Source: Rhizohabitans arisaemae (GTDB lineage: Bacteria; Actinomycetota; Actinomycetes; Streptosporangiales; Streptosporangiaceae). Taken from it: a stretch of 64,000 nucleotides of DNA. Below the pieces are notes generated by a model that was not told the DNA's origin, did not search any database, and saw only the letters and a program-made list of their open reading frames with translations. How positions within the stretch are numbered: position 1 is the first letter of the stretch; each line of letters starts with the position of its first letter. The stretch is from positions 1 to 64,000 of the forward strand of contig NZ_BLRH01000035.1 in NCBI RefSeq assembly GCF_025996515.1, read 5' to 3'. Positions 33,421 through 42,002 of the stretch are shown piece after piece. Both the position numbers and the translations under genes were made by a program.

Positions 33421-34596
33421 ATGCGAGTCACCGGTGTGCGGCAGTGGATCGCCGATTTCGGCTTCTACAACGCCATCTACCTCCGAATCGAGACCGACGA
33501 AGGGGTGGTGGGCGAGGCCGAGGTGGCGATGCGCCGCCGTACCAGGTCGGTCTCCGCTCTCATCGAGGAGCTCTCCGAGTATCTGATCGGACGGGATCCG
33601 ACCCGGATCGAACAGCACGCCGAACGCATGTACCGGGACGCGTTCCTCGGCGGAACCCTGCTCACCATCGGAATCAGCGCGATCGACCAGGCGCTCTGGG
33701 ACCTGAACGGCCGGGCTCTGGGTGTGCCCGTACACCGCCTGCTCGGCGGGAAGTTCCGGGATCGGGTGCCGGTCTACACCCACGCCAAGGCGGGCGGGTC
33801 GCCGGAGGAGATGGCGGCCGAGGTCCGCGATCGGGTGGATCGCGGCTTCAAAGCGGTCAAGACCACCCTTCCCGGTTTCTACGAGAAGGTGACGAGCGTT
33901 CGGCACGACCAGCCTGCGATGATCCCTGCTCGGCAGACCGAGACCGAGCTGCTCCCCACCGGGGTCTTCACGATGATCGCGGAGTACTTCGAGGCGACCA
34001 GGGAGGCGGTCGGCCCCGACGTCCACCTGATGCTCGACTGCCACGGACGGCTCAACGTGGCCAACGCCATCCGGCTGTGCGAGGCGCTGGAGCCGTACGG
34101 TCTGACCTTCATCGAGGAGCCGGTGCCGGCCGATCGGGTGGACTCGATGCTTGAGGTGAGCCGTCGCTCCACCACCCCGATCGCGGCCGGCGAACGGTGG
34201 GGCAACCACTTCGGCTCGGCCCCGTTCATCGGCGCGCACGCGGTCGCGGTGGTGCAGCCGGACGTCGGGATCTGCGGGGGGATCACCGCGGCTCGCAAGA
34301 TCGCCACTTGCGCGGAGGTGCACGGGCTGTCCATCGCCTTCCACAATCCGTTCGGGCCGCTGCAGAGCGCGGCGACCTGGCACCTCGGCGCCACACTGCC
34401 GAACCTGCTGATCTCCGAATCGATGATCACGCCGACCCAGATGAGGTACTGGGAGAGATACACCGAGAATCCGCCGCGGGTGGAGAACGGGGAGTGGGTG
34501 GTCACCGACGAGCCCGGGTTGGGGACGCGGTTGCGGGTCGAGGAGATCGTCAAGCATCCGTTCAAGCCCGAACTCGACCAGGGCGGCACGCGATGA
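33421..34596 (+). CDS. Enolase-superfamily (mandelate racemase/muconate lactonizing) enzyme
   Basis: A 391-residue enzyme probably acting as an acid-sugar dehydratase or racemase. It has the N-terminal capping domain and a barrel with metal ligands in HLMLDCHGR, FIEEPVP and AAGERWG. The base region FKAVKTTLPG and the late IAFHNPFGPLQSAA resemble the galactonate-dehydratase branch, where this His is catalytic. The start at 33421 has GGAGGTG. Its stop overlaps the next start (ATGA). The substrate cannot be deduced from sequence. It is divergent from the GntR gene. Confidence 0.9.
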   Translation: MRVTGVRQWIADFGFYNAIYLRIETDEGVVGEAEVAMRRRTRSVSALIEELSEYLIGRDPTRIEQHAERMYRDAFLGGTLLTIGISAIDQALWDLNGRALGVPVHRLLGGKFRDRVPVYTHAKAGGSPEEMAAEVRDRVDRGFKAVKTTLPGFYEKVTSVRHDQPAMIPARQTETELLPTGVFTMIAEYFEATREAVGPDVHLMLDCHGRLNVANAIRLCEALEPYGLTFIEEPVPADRVDSMLEVSRRSTTPIAAGERWGNHFGSAPFIGAHAVAVVQPDVGICGGITAARKIATCAEVHGLSIAFHNPFGPLQSAATWHLGATLPNLLISESMITPTQMRYWERYTENPPRVENGEWVVTDEPGLGTRLRVEEIVKHPFKPELDQGGTR

Positions 34597-36206
34597 CCGA
34601 GCCGTACCAGCTGATCATCCATTCCGGGCTGGTGGTCGACGGGTCGGGGAACCCCGGCTTCCACGCCGCCGTCGGCGTGCGCGGGGATCGCGTGTACGTG
34701 CTTCGCGGCGATGTGTCCGAAGTACCGGCCGAACGCCGGGTCGACGCCCGGGGCCAGGTCGTCGCACCGGGCTTCATCGACGCGCACTCCCACTCGGACC
34801 TGGTGCTGATGGTCGACCCGACGCTGGAGATGAAGGTCCGGCAGGGCGTGACGACCGAGATTCTCGGCGTGGACGGACTGTCCTACGCCCCGTTCGATGA
34901 CCCTGCGGATTTGGTGCGTTTTGTACGGCTGAATGCGGGCATCGCCGGTCATCCGGAGATCGACTACTCCTGGCGGTCCGTGGCTGAACTGCTCGCTCGC
35001 TACGACGGCTCGGCCGCGGTCAACGTCGGGGTGTTCGTGGGCAACACCGCCCCGCGGATCAGTGCGCTCGGCTGGTCGGACGCCCCGGCCGACGCGGTCG
35101 CGCTCGATCGGATGTGCGGGACCGTCAGGGACGCGATGCGTGAAGGCGCGCTCGGCTTGTCGACGGGCCTGGACTATCCGCCGGGTTCCTATGCGGACAC
35201 CGAGGAACTCGTCCGGCTTGCCAAGGAAGCCGCTCGATTCGGCGGGATTTACCACACCCACGTGCGGTACGCGCTGGGTGACACCTATCTCGACCCGTTC
35301 AAGGAGGCGCTGGAGATCGGCAGGAAGGCCGACATTCCTGTACAGCTAACTCATTTCTCCCGTTCGTCCAGGGCGACCTACACCGGCGGAGCGCAGCGGA
35401 TGCTCGACCTGGTGGAGGACGCCCGCACCGAGGGATTGGACGTCACCTTCGACACCTATCCCTACGAGTGGGGCGGCACCCGGCTGGTCCGGTTGCTCCC
35501 GGGCTGGCTCCAGGCCGACGGACCGGATCCGCTTCAGGAGCGGCTCTCCGACCCGGCGCTGCGTGACCGGATCCGAGCCGAGCTCATGGACGGTGCGGCG
35601 GTCCGGCAGTATGCGGTGAGCCGGCCCTTCGCCGACGTGCGCATCGGCAACCTCACCGACCCGGCGGACCTGCGGTTCGAGGGCTGGAACCTCGCCGATG
35701 TCGTGGTCGAGCGAGGTGGGGATCTGACCGAGGTGCTGTGCGGTCTGGCCGTGGCCAATCCGGGCGCCACCTTCACCCGGCCCAGCCCGCACGCGATGAC
35801 CCTGTGGAAGTTCGTCTGCCATCCGATGGGGATGATCGCCAGCGACTCGGTGCTCATCGGTGCCTATCCGAGTCCACGGGCATACGGGTGTTTCGCCCGG
35901 GTTCTCGGGGACTTCGTCCGTGAGGAGCGGCTGCTCTCGCTCCCCGAGGCGATCCGCAAGATGACCTCGTTCCCCGCGCAGCGGCACGGGCTCTCGGACC
36001 GGGGCCTGCTCCGGGACGGAATGAAGGCGGACCTGGTGGTCTTCGACCCGGCCACCGTACACGCGCCCGCCGCCTACGAACGGCCGCGGGAGCTCGCCCT
36101 GGGTATGTCCTATGTGGCGGTCAACGGACGGCTTGTCCTCGACGACGGGGTGCTGACCGGGGCGACACCGGGTCGTGCCCTGCTCGGCCCCGGCGCGGTT
36201 CGCTGA
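34593..36206 (+). CDS. N-acyl-D-amino-acid deacylase family amidohydrolase
   Basis: A 537-residue metal hydrolase of the D-aminoacylase family. The metal-binding IDAHSHSD motif sits near residue 68, later residues include the His in IYHTHVRYA and VQLTHFSRSS, and the Asp near MIASDSVLIG; the small beta domain flanks the barrel (GLVVDGSGNPGFHAAVGVRG at the N-terminus). It removes an acyl group from a D-amino acid or related compound (family knowledge). Translation is coupled to the enolase-family gene by ATGA. Together they suggest an acylated or amide-bearing acid as substrate. Confidence 0.9.
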   Translation: MTEPYQLIIHSGLVVDGSGNPGFHAAVGVRGDRVYVLRGDVSEVPAERRVDARGQVVAPGFIDAHSHSDLVLMVDPTLEMKVRQGVTTEILGVDGLSYAPFDDPADLVRFVRLNAGIAGHPEIDYSWRSVAELLARYDGSAAVNVGVFVGNTAPRISALGWSDAPADAVALDRMCGTVRDAMREGALGLSTGLDYPPGSYADTEELVRLAKEAARFGGIYHTHVRYALGDTYLDPFKEALEIGRKADIPVQLTHFSRSSRATYTGGAQRMLDLVEDARTEGLDVTFDTYPYEWGGTRLVRLLPGWLQADGPDPLQERLSDPALRDRIRAELMDGAAVRQYAVSRPFADVRIGNLTDPADLRFEGWNLADVVVERGGDLTEVLCGLAVANPGATFTRPSPHAMTLWKFVCHPMGMIASDSVLIGAYPSPRAYGCFARVLGDFVREERLLSLPEAIRKMTSFPAQRHGLSDRGLLRDGMKADLVVFDPATVHAPAAYERPRELALGMSYVAVNGRLVLDDGVLTGATPGRALLGPGAVR

Positions 36207-36211
36207 CCTTC

Positions 36212-36238
36212 GGGCTGCCCCGCCTGGCGGGGCAGCCC
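36212..36238. terminator. Bidirectional terminator between convergent genes
   Basis: An 11-bp perfect stem (36212-36222 with 36228-36238) with a 5-base loop, between the deacylase stop and the end of the DapA-like gene on the other strand. Confidence 0.7.
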
Positions 36239-36248
36239 CGGTCCGGGA

Positions 36249-37148
36249 TCAGCGCTCGGCGAGCAGCCGGGTGAGGGTTTCGCGCTGGGCCGGGGTGAGC
36301 GGAAGCAGCGGCGCGCGGCTGTGGCCGCCCGGCAGACCGCGCATCTCCAGCATCTCCCGGTAGATGGCCAGGTCGTTGACCGGCCCGAGGGGCTGCCGGG
36401 TGTAGAGGTACTTGATCGGCAGGATGCGCTCCCAGGCAGCCCGGGCGGCGGGCAGGTCTCCGCGCTGTACGGCGTTCCAGAGGGTGATCGCGTCGGGGGT
36501 GACCACGTTGAGGATGCCGCTCACCCAGCCGTGCGCACCGCCGGCCATGCCCTCCAGCGGCGCCATGAAGCTGCCGTAGAAAACCCGGAAGTCCTCGTCC
36601 GTGGCGTTACGTGCCTCATGGACCTGGTGCACGGTCGGAAACGTGCTCTTCACCGCGTGCGCGACGCCCTCCTGCCGCAGGATGCCGAGGTCGGCGGCGG
36701 TCAGCGGCTCGGTCCCGGAGTTGGTCGGGTTGTTGTAGACCATGATCGGGATTTCGGCCGCCCGGCCGACCGCCCGGAAGTGGGCCATCACCTCCTCGCG
36801 GTGGGGGCGCTGATAGTAGGGCAGGATCACGATCGCGCCGGAGGCGCCGGCCTCGGCGGCGTCCCGGGTCAGCCGGATCGTCTCGGCGGTGCCGAAGGCC
36901 CCGGTGCCGGCGATGATCGGAACACGGCCCGCCGCGGTCTTCACGGCCAGCTCGAAGAGTCGGCGCCGCTCCTCGCCGGAGAGCGAGATGAATTCACCGG
37001 TGGTGCCCGCCACGACCAGGCCGTGCGCGCCCTCCCCGATCAGCCGGTCCAGGTTTGCGGCGGTGGCGTCCTCGTCGAGCCCGCCGTCCGCGTCGAACAT
37101 CGTCAGGGCGGCGGGGAAGATCCCGCCCCAGGTGGTGGTGGGTTGCAT
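36249..37148 (-). CDS. Dihydrodipicolinate-synthase-family aldolase (DapA-like)
   Basis: A 299-residue class I aldolase/lyase. It has the GTTGE motif (VVAGTTGEFISLSGEER), YYQRP and PIMVYNNPTNSGTE, and the Schiff-base Lys in AHAVKSTFP. Family members cleave or dehydrate keto-acids, for example 2-keto-3-deoxy-sugar acids or N-acetylneuraminate. It is transcribed in the opposite direction to the rest of the locus, divergent from the binding-protein gene, and its promoter carries the shared 14-bp motif. It would fit downstream of the enolase-family dehydratase (inference). Confidence 0.9.
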   Translation of the reverse strand: MQPTTTWGGIFPAALTMFDADGGLDEDATAANLDRLIGEGAHGLVVAGTTGEFISLSGEERRRLFELAVKTAAGRVPIIAGTGAFGTAETIRLTRDAAEAGASGAIVILPYYQRPHREEVMAHFRAVGRAAEIPIMVYNNPTNSGTEPLTAADLGILRQEGVAHAVKSTFPTVHQVHEARNATDEDFRVFYGSFMAPLEGMAGGAHGWVSGILNVVTPDAITLWNAVQRGDLPAARAAWERILPIKYLYTRQPLGPVNDLAIYREMLEMRGLPGGHSRAPLLPLTPAQRETLTRLLAER

Positions 37149-37184
37149 GACCGTCCTCTCGTACGTGAGAGGTAATGTAACACC

Positions 37185-37198
37185 TATGTCCTAAGTCA
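37185..37198 (-). promoter_or_regulatory. Candidate shared operator (reverse-strand TGACTTAGGACATA)
   Basis: It lies between the DapA-like start and the importer promoter, so one bound regulator could control both directions. It matches 33362-33375 at 11 of 14 positions; see that entry. Confidence 0.45.
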
Positions 37199-37204
37199 GG
37201 GGTC

Positions 37205-37234
37205 TTGACGCCCGGTCCGGGCCACGCCTAGTCT
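37205..37234 (+). promoter_or_regulatory. Candidate sigma-A-type promoter of the importer operon
   Basis: TTGACG (37205-37210) and TAGTCT (37229-37234) with an 18-bp spacer, 34 bp before the binding-protein start. Confidence 0.5.
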
Positions 37235-37267
37235 CTGCGCTACCACACGGGACGCCAAGGAGGCGGG

Positions 37268-38878
37268 ATGCGACGCACGACAACGCTTTTCGGGGTCTCT
37301 GTACTGGTCGGTGCGTCCGCGCTGGCCGGTTGCGGTGGCTCTCGATCCGGATCCGAATCCGGGGCGGGGAACTCCGCGCCTGCCGTCGCCGAGATCACCA
37401 TGCTCCAACCGGAGCCGAGTCAGGGCCTCGACCCCAATCTGGCCGCCTCGGATGCCTCACGCATCCCGATGGCGATGATGTATGAAACCCTCACCGAACG
37501 TGACGCCTCCGGCAAACTCATCGGCGCGCTCGCCGAGAAGTGGGAGTCGTCGCCGGACGGCAAGACCTATACGTTCACCCTCCGGGACAAGGCCGCGTTC
37601 AGCGACGGCACCCCGATCACCGCGGAGGACGTCAAGTTCTCCTTCGACCGGATGAAGGCCGGGGAGGTGATGAAGGGCCTGCTCTCCACGCTGACCGGAG
37701 TCGAGGTGGTGGACCCGAAGACGATCCGGTTCACCCTCGCCAAGCCGTCGAGTGTCTTCCCCGAGACGGTGGGACGCCCGGGCAGCGCCGGGATCCTGTC
37801 GAAGAAGGCGGTGGAGGCGAAGTCCGACTACTTCGTGCAGCCGACGGCCACTTCGGGGCCGTGGCAGCTCACCTCGTACATCCCTAAGGGGAGTGCGACC
37901 TTCGAGGTCAACCCGGGATACCCGACCCCGCCCAAGATCGCCAAGATCAAGTACACGTTCTCCGAGGACCCCGCGGGGCACGCCGCCGCGCTGGAGAGCG
38001 GCTCGGGGGACATCGCCAACATCGGATACGTCGACGCCGAGCGACTCAAGGCCGGCGGTGTGGTGCAGGTGCTCCAGTCCGACGCGCTCGCCCCGCTCTT
38101 CTGGGGATGGGATCGTTCCAAGCCTCCGTTCTCGGACAAGAAGGTGCGTCAGGCGATCGCCTTCGCGGTCGACCGCGAGAGCCGGCAGACCGCCTGCTGG
38201 TCGGGTACCGGCGGCATCACCTACGGGAACATCCTGCGCCCATGGGATCCGAACTACACCGAGATCAACGCCTACCGGACCGCGAGCCGTCAGGAGTCGG
38301 TGGCCAAGGCCAAGGCGCTGCTCACCGAGGCCGGTTGGGTGGAGGGCGCCGCCGGAGCCCGGACCGCCAAGGGGGTCTCGGGGATGGCGGACGGAGCCCC
38401 GTTCAAGGTCACGGTGCCGTATGAGTCCAACTGGCCCGCCGCCGGCTGCCACGTCCAGGTGCTTCAGCAGAACCTGAAGGAGATCGGCGTCGAGGTGACG
38501 CCGGAGAAGTACGATCCGGCGGCCTACTGGGGGGATGCGGCCAAGGGCAAGTTCGCCATGTACCACGGGGGCGCCGGTGCCAGTGGCTCCGCCGATCTGT
38601 ACCAGAACTGGTTCCACAGCAAGGGCTCCCTCACCGCACTGACCACCCATCTGGACGATAAGTCCATCGATGCGAAGATTGACGACGCGCTCGCCGCCAC
38701 CAGTCCGGAGGGGGCCGGCGCGATCTTCAAGGAGTTGGAACAGTGGCAGGCGGATGAGCTGCCGATGCTCGTGATCGGCTACCAGTGGCCGCAGGTGGCG
38801 GTCGGCAAGCGGGTGAAGAACTTCACCGCACCGCTGGACGCCGACTCCGCCAACCTGGTCCGGGCCGAAGTCGGCTGA
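37268..38878 (+). CDS. ABC transporter substrate-binding lipoprotein (SBP_bac_5)
   Basis: A 536-residue extracytoplasmic receptor. Signal and lipobox are MRRTTTLFGVSVLVGASALAGC with lipidated Cys at 22. The mature part has family-5 marks: EPSQGLDPNLAASDASRIPM, YTFTLRDKAAFSDGTPITAE, DVKFSFDRMKAGEV, VRQAIAFAVDR. Family-5 proteins bind oligopeptides, opines or amino-acid conjugates. GGAGG precedes the start. A strong hairpin follows before the permease genes, which would favour more binding protein than permease. Confidence 0.93.
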   Translation: MRRTTTLFGVSVLVGASALAGCGGSRSGSESGAGNSAPAVAEITMLQPEPSQGLDPNLAASDASRIPMAMMYETLTERDASGKLIGALAEKWESSPDGKTYTFTLRDKAAFSDGTPITAEDVKFSFDRMKAGEVMKGLLSTLTGVEVVDPKTIRFTLAKPSSVFPETVGRPGSAGILSKKAVEAKSDYFVQPTATSGPWQLTSYIPKGSATFEVNPGYPTPPKIAKIKYTFSEDPAGHAAALESGSGDIANIGYVDAERLKAGGVVQVLQSDALAPLFWGWDRSKPPFSDKKVRQAIAFAVDRESRQTACWSGTGGITYGNILRPWDPNYTEINAYRTASRQESVAKAKALLTEAGWVEGAAGARTAKGVSGMADGAPFKVTVPYESNWPAAGCHVQVLQQNLKEIGVEVTPEKYDPAAYWGDAAKGKFAMYHGGAGASGSADLYQNWFHSKGSLTALTTHLDDKSIDAKIDDALAATSPEGAGAIFKELEQWQADELPMLVIGYQWPQVAVGKRVKNFTAPLDADSANLVRAEVG

Positions 38879-38900
38879 TCGCACCGCCGTCGCGGCTGAC

Positions 38901-38939
38901 CGATCGGCGGTGGTCGTTCCCGGCGACCACCGCCGATCG
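38901..38939 (+). promoter_or_regulatory. Intercistronic 16-bp perfect hairpin
   Basis: 38901-38916 pairs perfectly with 38924-38939 across a 7-base loop, between the binding-protein stop and the permease ribosome site. It probably protects the upstream transcript from 3' decay or partially terminates it, giving differential expression within the operon. Confidence 0.65.
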
Positions 38940-38957
38940 CGGAAAGGAAGGTGGGCG

Positions 38958-39902
38958 ATGCTCAGGTACGCACTCAGCAGAGTCCTGCTCGCGTTACCCC
39001 TGCTCTTCGGGCTGTCCGTGCTCTCGTTCATCTACGTCCGCCTGATTCCCGGCGATCCGATCGTCGCGATGCTCGGGGTGAACGGCAATCCCGCCCTGGT
39101 GGCCCGACTGCGGGAGCAGTTCGGCCTGGATCGCCCGTTGCTCAGCCAGTACGGAGAGTGGATCACCGGGGTCGCCCGGGGGGATCTGGGCGTCTCCTTC
39201 CGCTCGCAGATGCCGATCAGCACGATCATCGTGGATCGGATCCCGGCCACCCTTCAGCTGGCCGGTGCCGCCCTGCTCGTCTCCTTGCTGATCGCGATCC
39301 CGGCAGGGGTGGCCGCGGGGATGCGACCGGGCTCCCGGCTCGACTCCTTGATCACCTCCGCCACCCTGTTCGGGCTCGCCGTACCGGCGTTCTTCCTGGG
39401 CACGCTGCTGATGCTGGTCTTCGCGGTGAATCTGCGGCTGGTGCCGTCACAGGGATATGTGCCGTTCGCCGACGACCCGATGCAGAGCCTGCGGCTGACG
39501 CTCCTGCCCGCGGTGACGCTGGGGCTGGCCATCAGCCCCTACCTGGCACGTCTGACCAGATCGGCGGTGGTGGAGACGATTCAGGAGTCGTTCGTCCCGT
39601 TCGCGCAGGCGAAGGGCCTCACACCAAGGAAGATCTCCATGGGATACGTGCTGCGCAACGCGCTGCCCTCCCTCGTCGCCGCCCTCGGGGTGACGGTCGC
39701 CTCGCTGATCGCCGGATCGATCGTGGTCGAGGCGCTGTTCAACTGGCCGGGCATGGGACGGCTGGTGGCCAGCGCGGTGGTCGAACGGGATTACGCGATG
39801 ATCGAGGCCTTGCTGCTTATCTACGGTGGCCTCTTCATCACGGTCAACCTCGTCTGCGAGCTGGTCCAGAGCGTGCTCGACCCCCGGGTCAGGCTGACGT
39901 GA
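38958..39902 (+). CDS. ABC transporter permease (DppB-like)
   Basis: A 314-residue membrane protein with about six helices and the DppB/OppB opening YALSRVLLALPLLFGLSVLS, the FIYVRLIPGDPI block and the cytoplasmic coupling loop around YLARLTRSAVVETIQESFVP FAQAKGLTPRKISM. The start at 38958 has GGAAGGTGGGCG. It overlaps the next permease by 4 nt (GTGA). Confidence 0.93.
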   Translation: MLRYALSRVLLALPLLFGLSVLSFIYVRLIPGDPIVAMLGVNGNPALVARLREQFGLDRPLLSQYGEWITGVARGDLGVSFRSQMPISTIIVDRIPATLQLAGAALLVSLLIAIPAGVAAGMRPGSRLDSLITSATLFGLAVPAFFLGTLLMLVFAVNLRLVPSQGYVPFADDPMQSLRLTLLPAVTLGLAISPYLARLTRSAVVETIQESFVPFAQAKGLTPRKISMGYVLRNALPSLVAALGVTVASLIAGSIVVEALFNWPGMGRLVASAVVERDYAMIEALLLIYGGLFITVNLVCELVQSVLDPRVRLT

Positions 39903-40759
39903 CCGCCAAGACCATGGTCGTGACGACCGCACCCAAGGCGGCGGTCCGCCGCCGGATGCCGCTGCGCACCGCCATCGGCTCGGGACTCGGCCTCCTTGTG
40001 GTCCTCACCGTGGCGATCGGTCCCTGGGTGATCGGCAAGGACCCGTACGCCATCGACATCGCCAACCGCTTCGCCGGTCCGAGCGCGGAACACTGGCTGG
40101 GCACCGACGAACTCGGCCGGGACGTGGCGAGCCGGATCGCCTCCGGAGCGCGGGCGACCGCGTTGATCGCATTGGGCGCGGTCGGCATCGCCACCGCCGT
40201 CGCGATCCCGCTGGGCTTGCTCACCGGGTTCCTCGGCGGCTGGGTGGATCTCGTGGTGACCCGGGTGGTCGACCTGTTCCTGGCGATTCCCTCGCTCCTG
40301 GTGGCCATCGGGGTGGTCGGCGTCTTCGGTGCCTCGGTGACCACGACCGTGCTGGCGCTCGGCCTCTCGTACTGGCCGTTCTACACCCGGCTCATCCGAT
40401 CCGCCGTGGTGGGCATCCGATCCAGGGCCTACATCGACGCGGCCCGGGTCCTCGGCGCCTCACGGTGGCGGGTGATCCGCACCGAGATCCTCACCGGCCT
40501 GGCCCCGCTCGTCCTGCTGCAGACGACGGTGCTGCTCGGCTTCGCCGTCCTCGACGAGGCGGCGCTGGGGTTCCTCGGACTCGGCGTGCAGCCGCCCCAG
40601 GCCTCCTGGGGTTCACGCCTGGCCGAGAGCCGGGAGTTCATTCTGGCCCAGCCCGAGCTGGCCCTGGTCGCGGGCGTCCCCATCGTCGTCGCGGTCTTCG
40701 CCGTGAACCTGCTCTCCGATGCGCTGCGCGATCGGCTCGACGCCAGGAGGATCAGTTGA
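39899..40759 (+). CDS. ABC transporter permease (DppC-like)
   Basis: A 286-residue membrane protein: the N-terminal RRRMPLRTAIGSGLGLLVVL, the DppC-specific HWLGTDELGRDVASRIASGA and the coupling helix YIDAARVLGASRWRVIRTE. It begins with GTG at 39899 inside the stop of the first permease gene, and its own stop overlaps the TTG start of the ATPase gene. It would form the heterodimeric channel with the preceding protein. Confidence 0.93.
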   Translation: MTAKTMVVTTAPKAAVRRRMPLRTAIGSGLGLLVVLTVAIGPWVIGKDPYAIDIANRFAGPSAEHWLGTDELGRDVASRIASGARATALIALGAVGIATAVAIPLGLLTGFLGGWVDLVVTRVVDLFLAIPSLLVAIGVVGVFGASVTTTVLALGLSYWPFYTRLIRSAVVGIRSRAYIDAARVLGASRWRVIRTEILTGLAPLVLLQTTVLLGFAVLDEAALGFLGLGVQPPQASWGSRLAESREFILAQPELALVAGVPIVVAVFAVNLLSDALRDRLDARRIS

Positions 40760-41805
40760 CGCCGCTCGATGAAACGGGGGGCACCGTTCTCGAAGTGCGG
40801 GACCTCGCCGTGGAGTTCCCCTTGACCGGAAGCGTGGTGCGAGCCGTCGACGGGGTCGACCTGGACGTCGCCGCCGGAGAGATCGTGGGTGTGGTCGGCG
40901 AGTCCGGCAGCGGCAAGAGCGTGACCATGCTGGCCCTGCTCGGCCTGGTACACCGCCCCGGTCGGATCGTGGGCGGTTCGGTACGGCTGCGCGGCACCGA
41001 GCTTGCCGGACTGGGGCCACGCGAGCTGGCTCGGCTACGAGGCCGGCGGATGGCGCTCATCCCGTCGGACGCGGGTGCGGCGCTGAACCCGGTCACCCGG
41101 ATCGGGGCCCAAGTCGACGAGGGGCTCGCCCGGCACCTGCCCGAGCTGCCACGGGCCGAGCGGCAGGGCCGGATCCTGGACATCCTCCGGCGGGTCGGGC
41201 TGCCCCGGCCGGACACACAGGTGCGGCGCTATCCGCACGAGCTCTCCGGCGGCATGCAGCAGCGGGTGGCGGTGGCGATGGGGGTCCAGCTCGGGCCGGA
41301 CCTGCTGATCGCCGACGAGCCGACCACCGCGCTGGACGTGACGATTCAGGCACAGATCCTCCGTCTGCTGCTCGACGTACGGGAGGAGTCCGGGACCGCC
41401 ATCCTGTTCGTCACCCACGACATGACCGCGGTGGCCGAGATCTGCGATCGGGTGCTGGTGATGTACGCGGGCCAGATCGTGGAGTCCGGCTCCGTCGCCG
41501 AGGTCTGCGCGGCCCCCGGCCATCCGTACACGAAGGCCCTGCTCGATGCCATACCGCCGCTGGGCGGTGAACCCCCCGAGGAACTCACCACGATTCCCGG
41601 TGCTCCGCCCGATCCACGGGCCTGGCCCGTCGGCTGCCGGTTCGCCGAGCGCTGCCCGTTGCGTCGGCGGCTGGGTGACCCGGCCGAGTGCACCTCGGTC
41701 GCCCCGGCCATGGCCACCCTCGATTCCCGCGGTTCGGCCGGGCGGCGCAGCCGATGCCACTTCCCGGATGCTTTGGTGGAGGCGGTAGGAGGGCTGGTTC
41801 GATGA
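40756..41805 (+). CDS. Peptide/opine ABC transporter ATP-binding protein (DppD-like)
   Basis: A 349-residue ATPase: Walker A GESGSGKS, signature LSGGMQQRV, Walker B LLIADEPTTALD, switch His in FVTHDMTA, and the C-terminal oligopeptide-type Cys region (VGCRFAERCPLRRR). It starts with TTG at 40756, preceded by AGGAGG and overlapping the permease stop; a TTG start may reduce its yield. It ends in an ATGA overlap with a small open frame. Confidence 0.92.
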   Translation: MTPLDETGGTVLEVRDLAVEFPLTGSVVRAVDGVDLDVAAGEIVGVVGESGSGKSVTMLALLGLVHRPGRIVGGSVRLRGTELAGLGPRELARLRGRRMALIPSDAGAALNPVTRIGAQVDEGLARHLPELPRAERQGRILDILRRVGLPRPDTQVRRYPHELSGGMQQRVAVAMGVQLGPDLLIADEPTTALDVTIQAQILRLLLDVREESGTAILFVTHDMTAVAEICDRVLVMYAGQIVESGSVAEVCAAPGHPYTKALLDAIPPLGGEPPEELTTIPGAPPDPRAWPVGCRFAERCPLRRRLGDPAECTSVAPAMATLDSRGSAGRRSRCHFPDALVEAVGGLVR

Positions 41806-42002
41806 TCGGAGAGCTTCCGTTTCCGGTGCCTGGGTTCGGTCACGGGCCTGGGAGAGGTTGGCGTTCGGTTCCCCAAACCGTCGTGAGCTCAGCCATCTGT
41901 GCCGTGGGGGGTGCTGCCCCCTGCGCTGTCGAGGGTGCCGCTCTCAGCGATCGTCACGTTGGGCCGTCGGGTTTGTGCAATGCCGAGGGGGTGGGTCGAT
42001 GA
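41802..42002 (+). CDS. 66-codon frame filling the gap between two ATPase genes
   Basis: The frame starts in an ATGA overlap with the DppD-like gene and stops in an ATGA overlap with the DppF-like gene, so it is translationally linked at both ends. The product (MIGELPFPVPGFGHGPGRGW, then a Cys/Ala-rich end) resembles nothing I know. Its third codon positions are much less GC-rich than those of its neighbours, arguing for inserted or random sequence. It may serve only to carry ribosomes through the gap. Confidence 0.35.
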   Translation: MIGELPFPVPGFGHGPGRGWRSVPQTVVSSAICAVGGAAPCAVEGAALSDRHVGPSGLCNAEGVGR

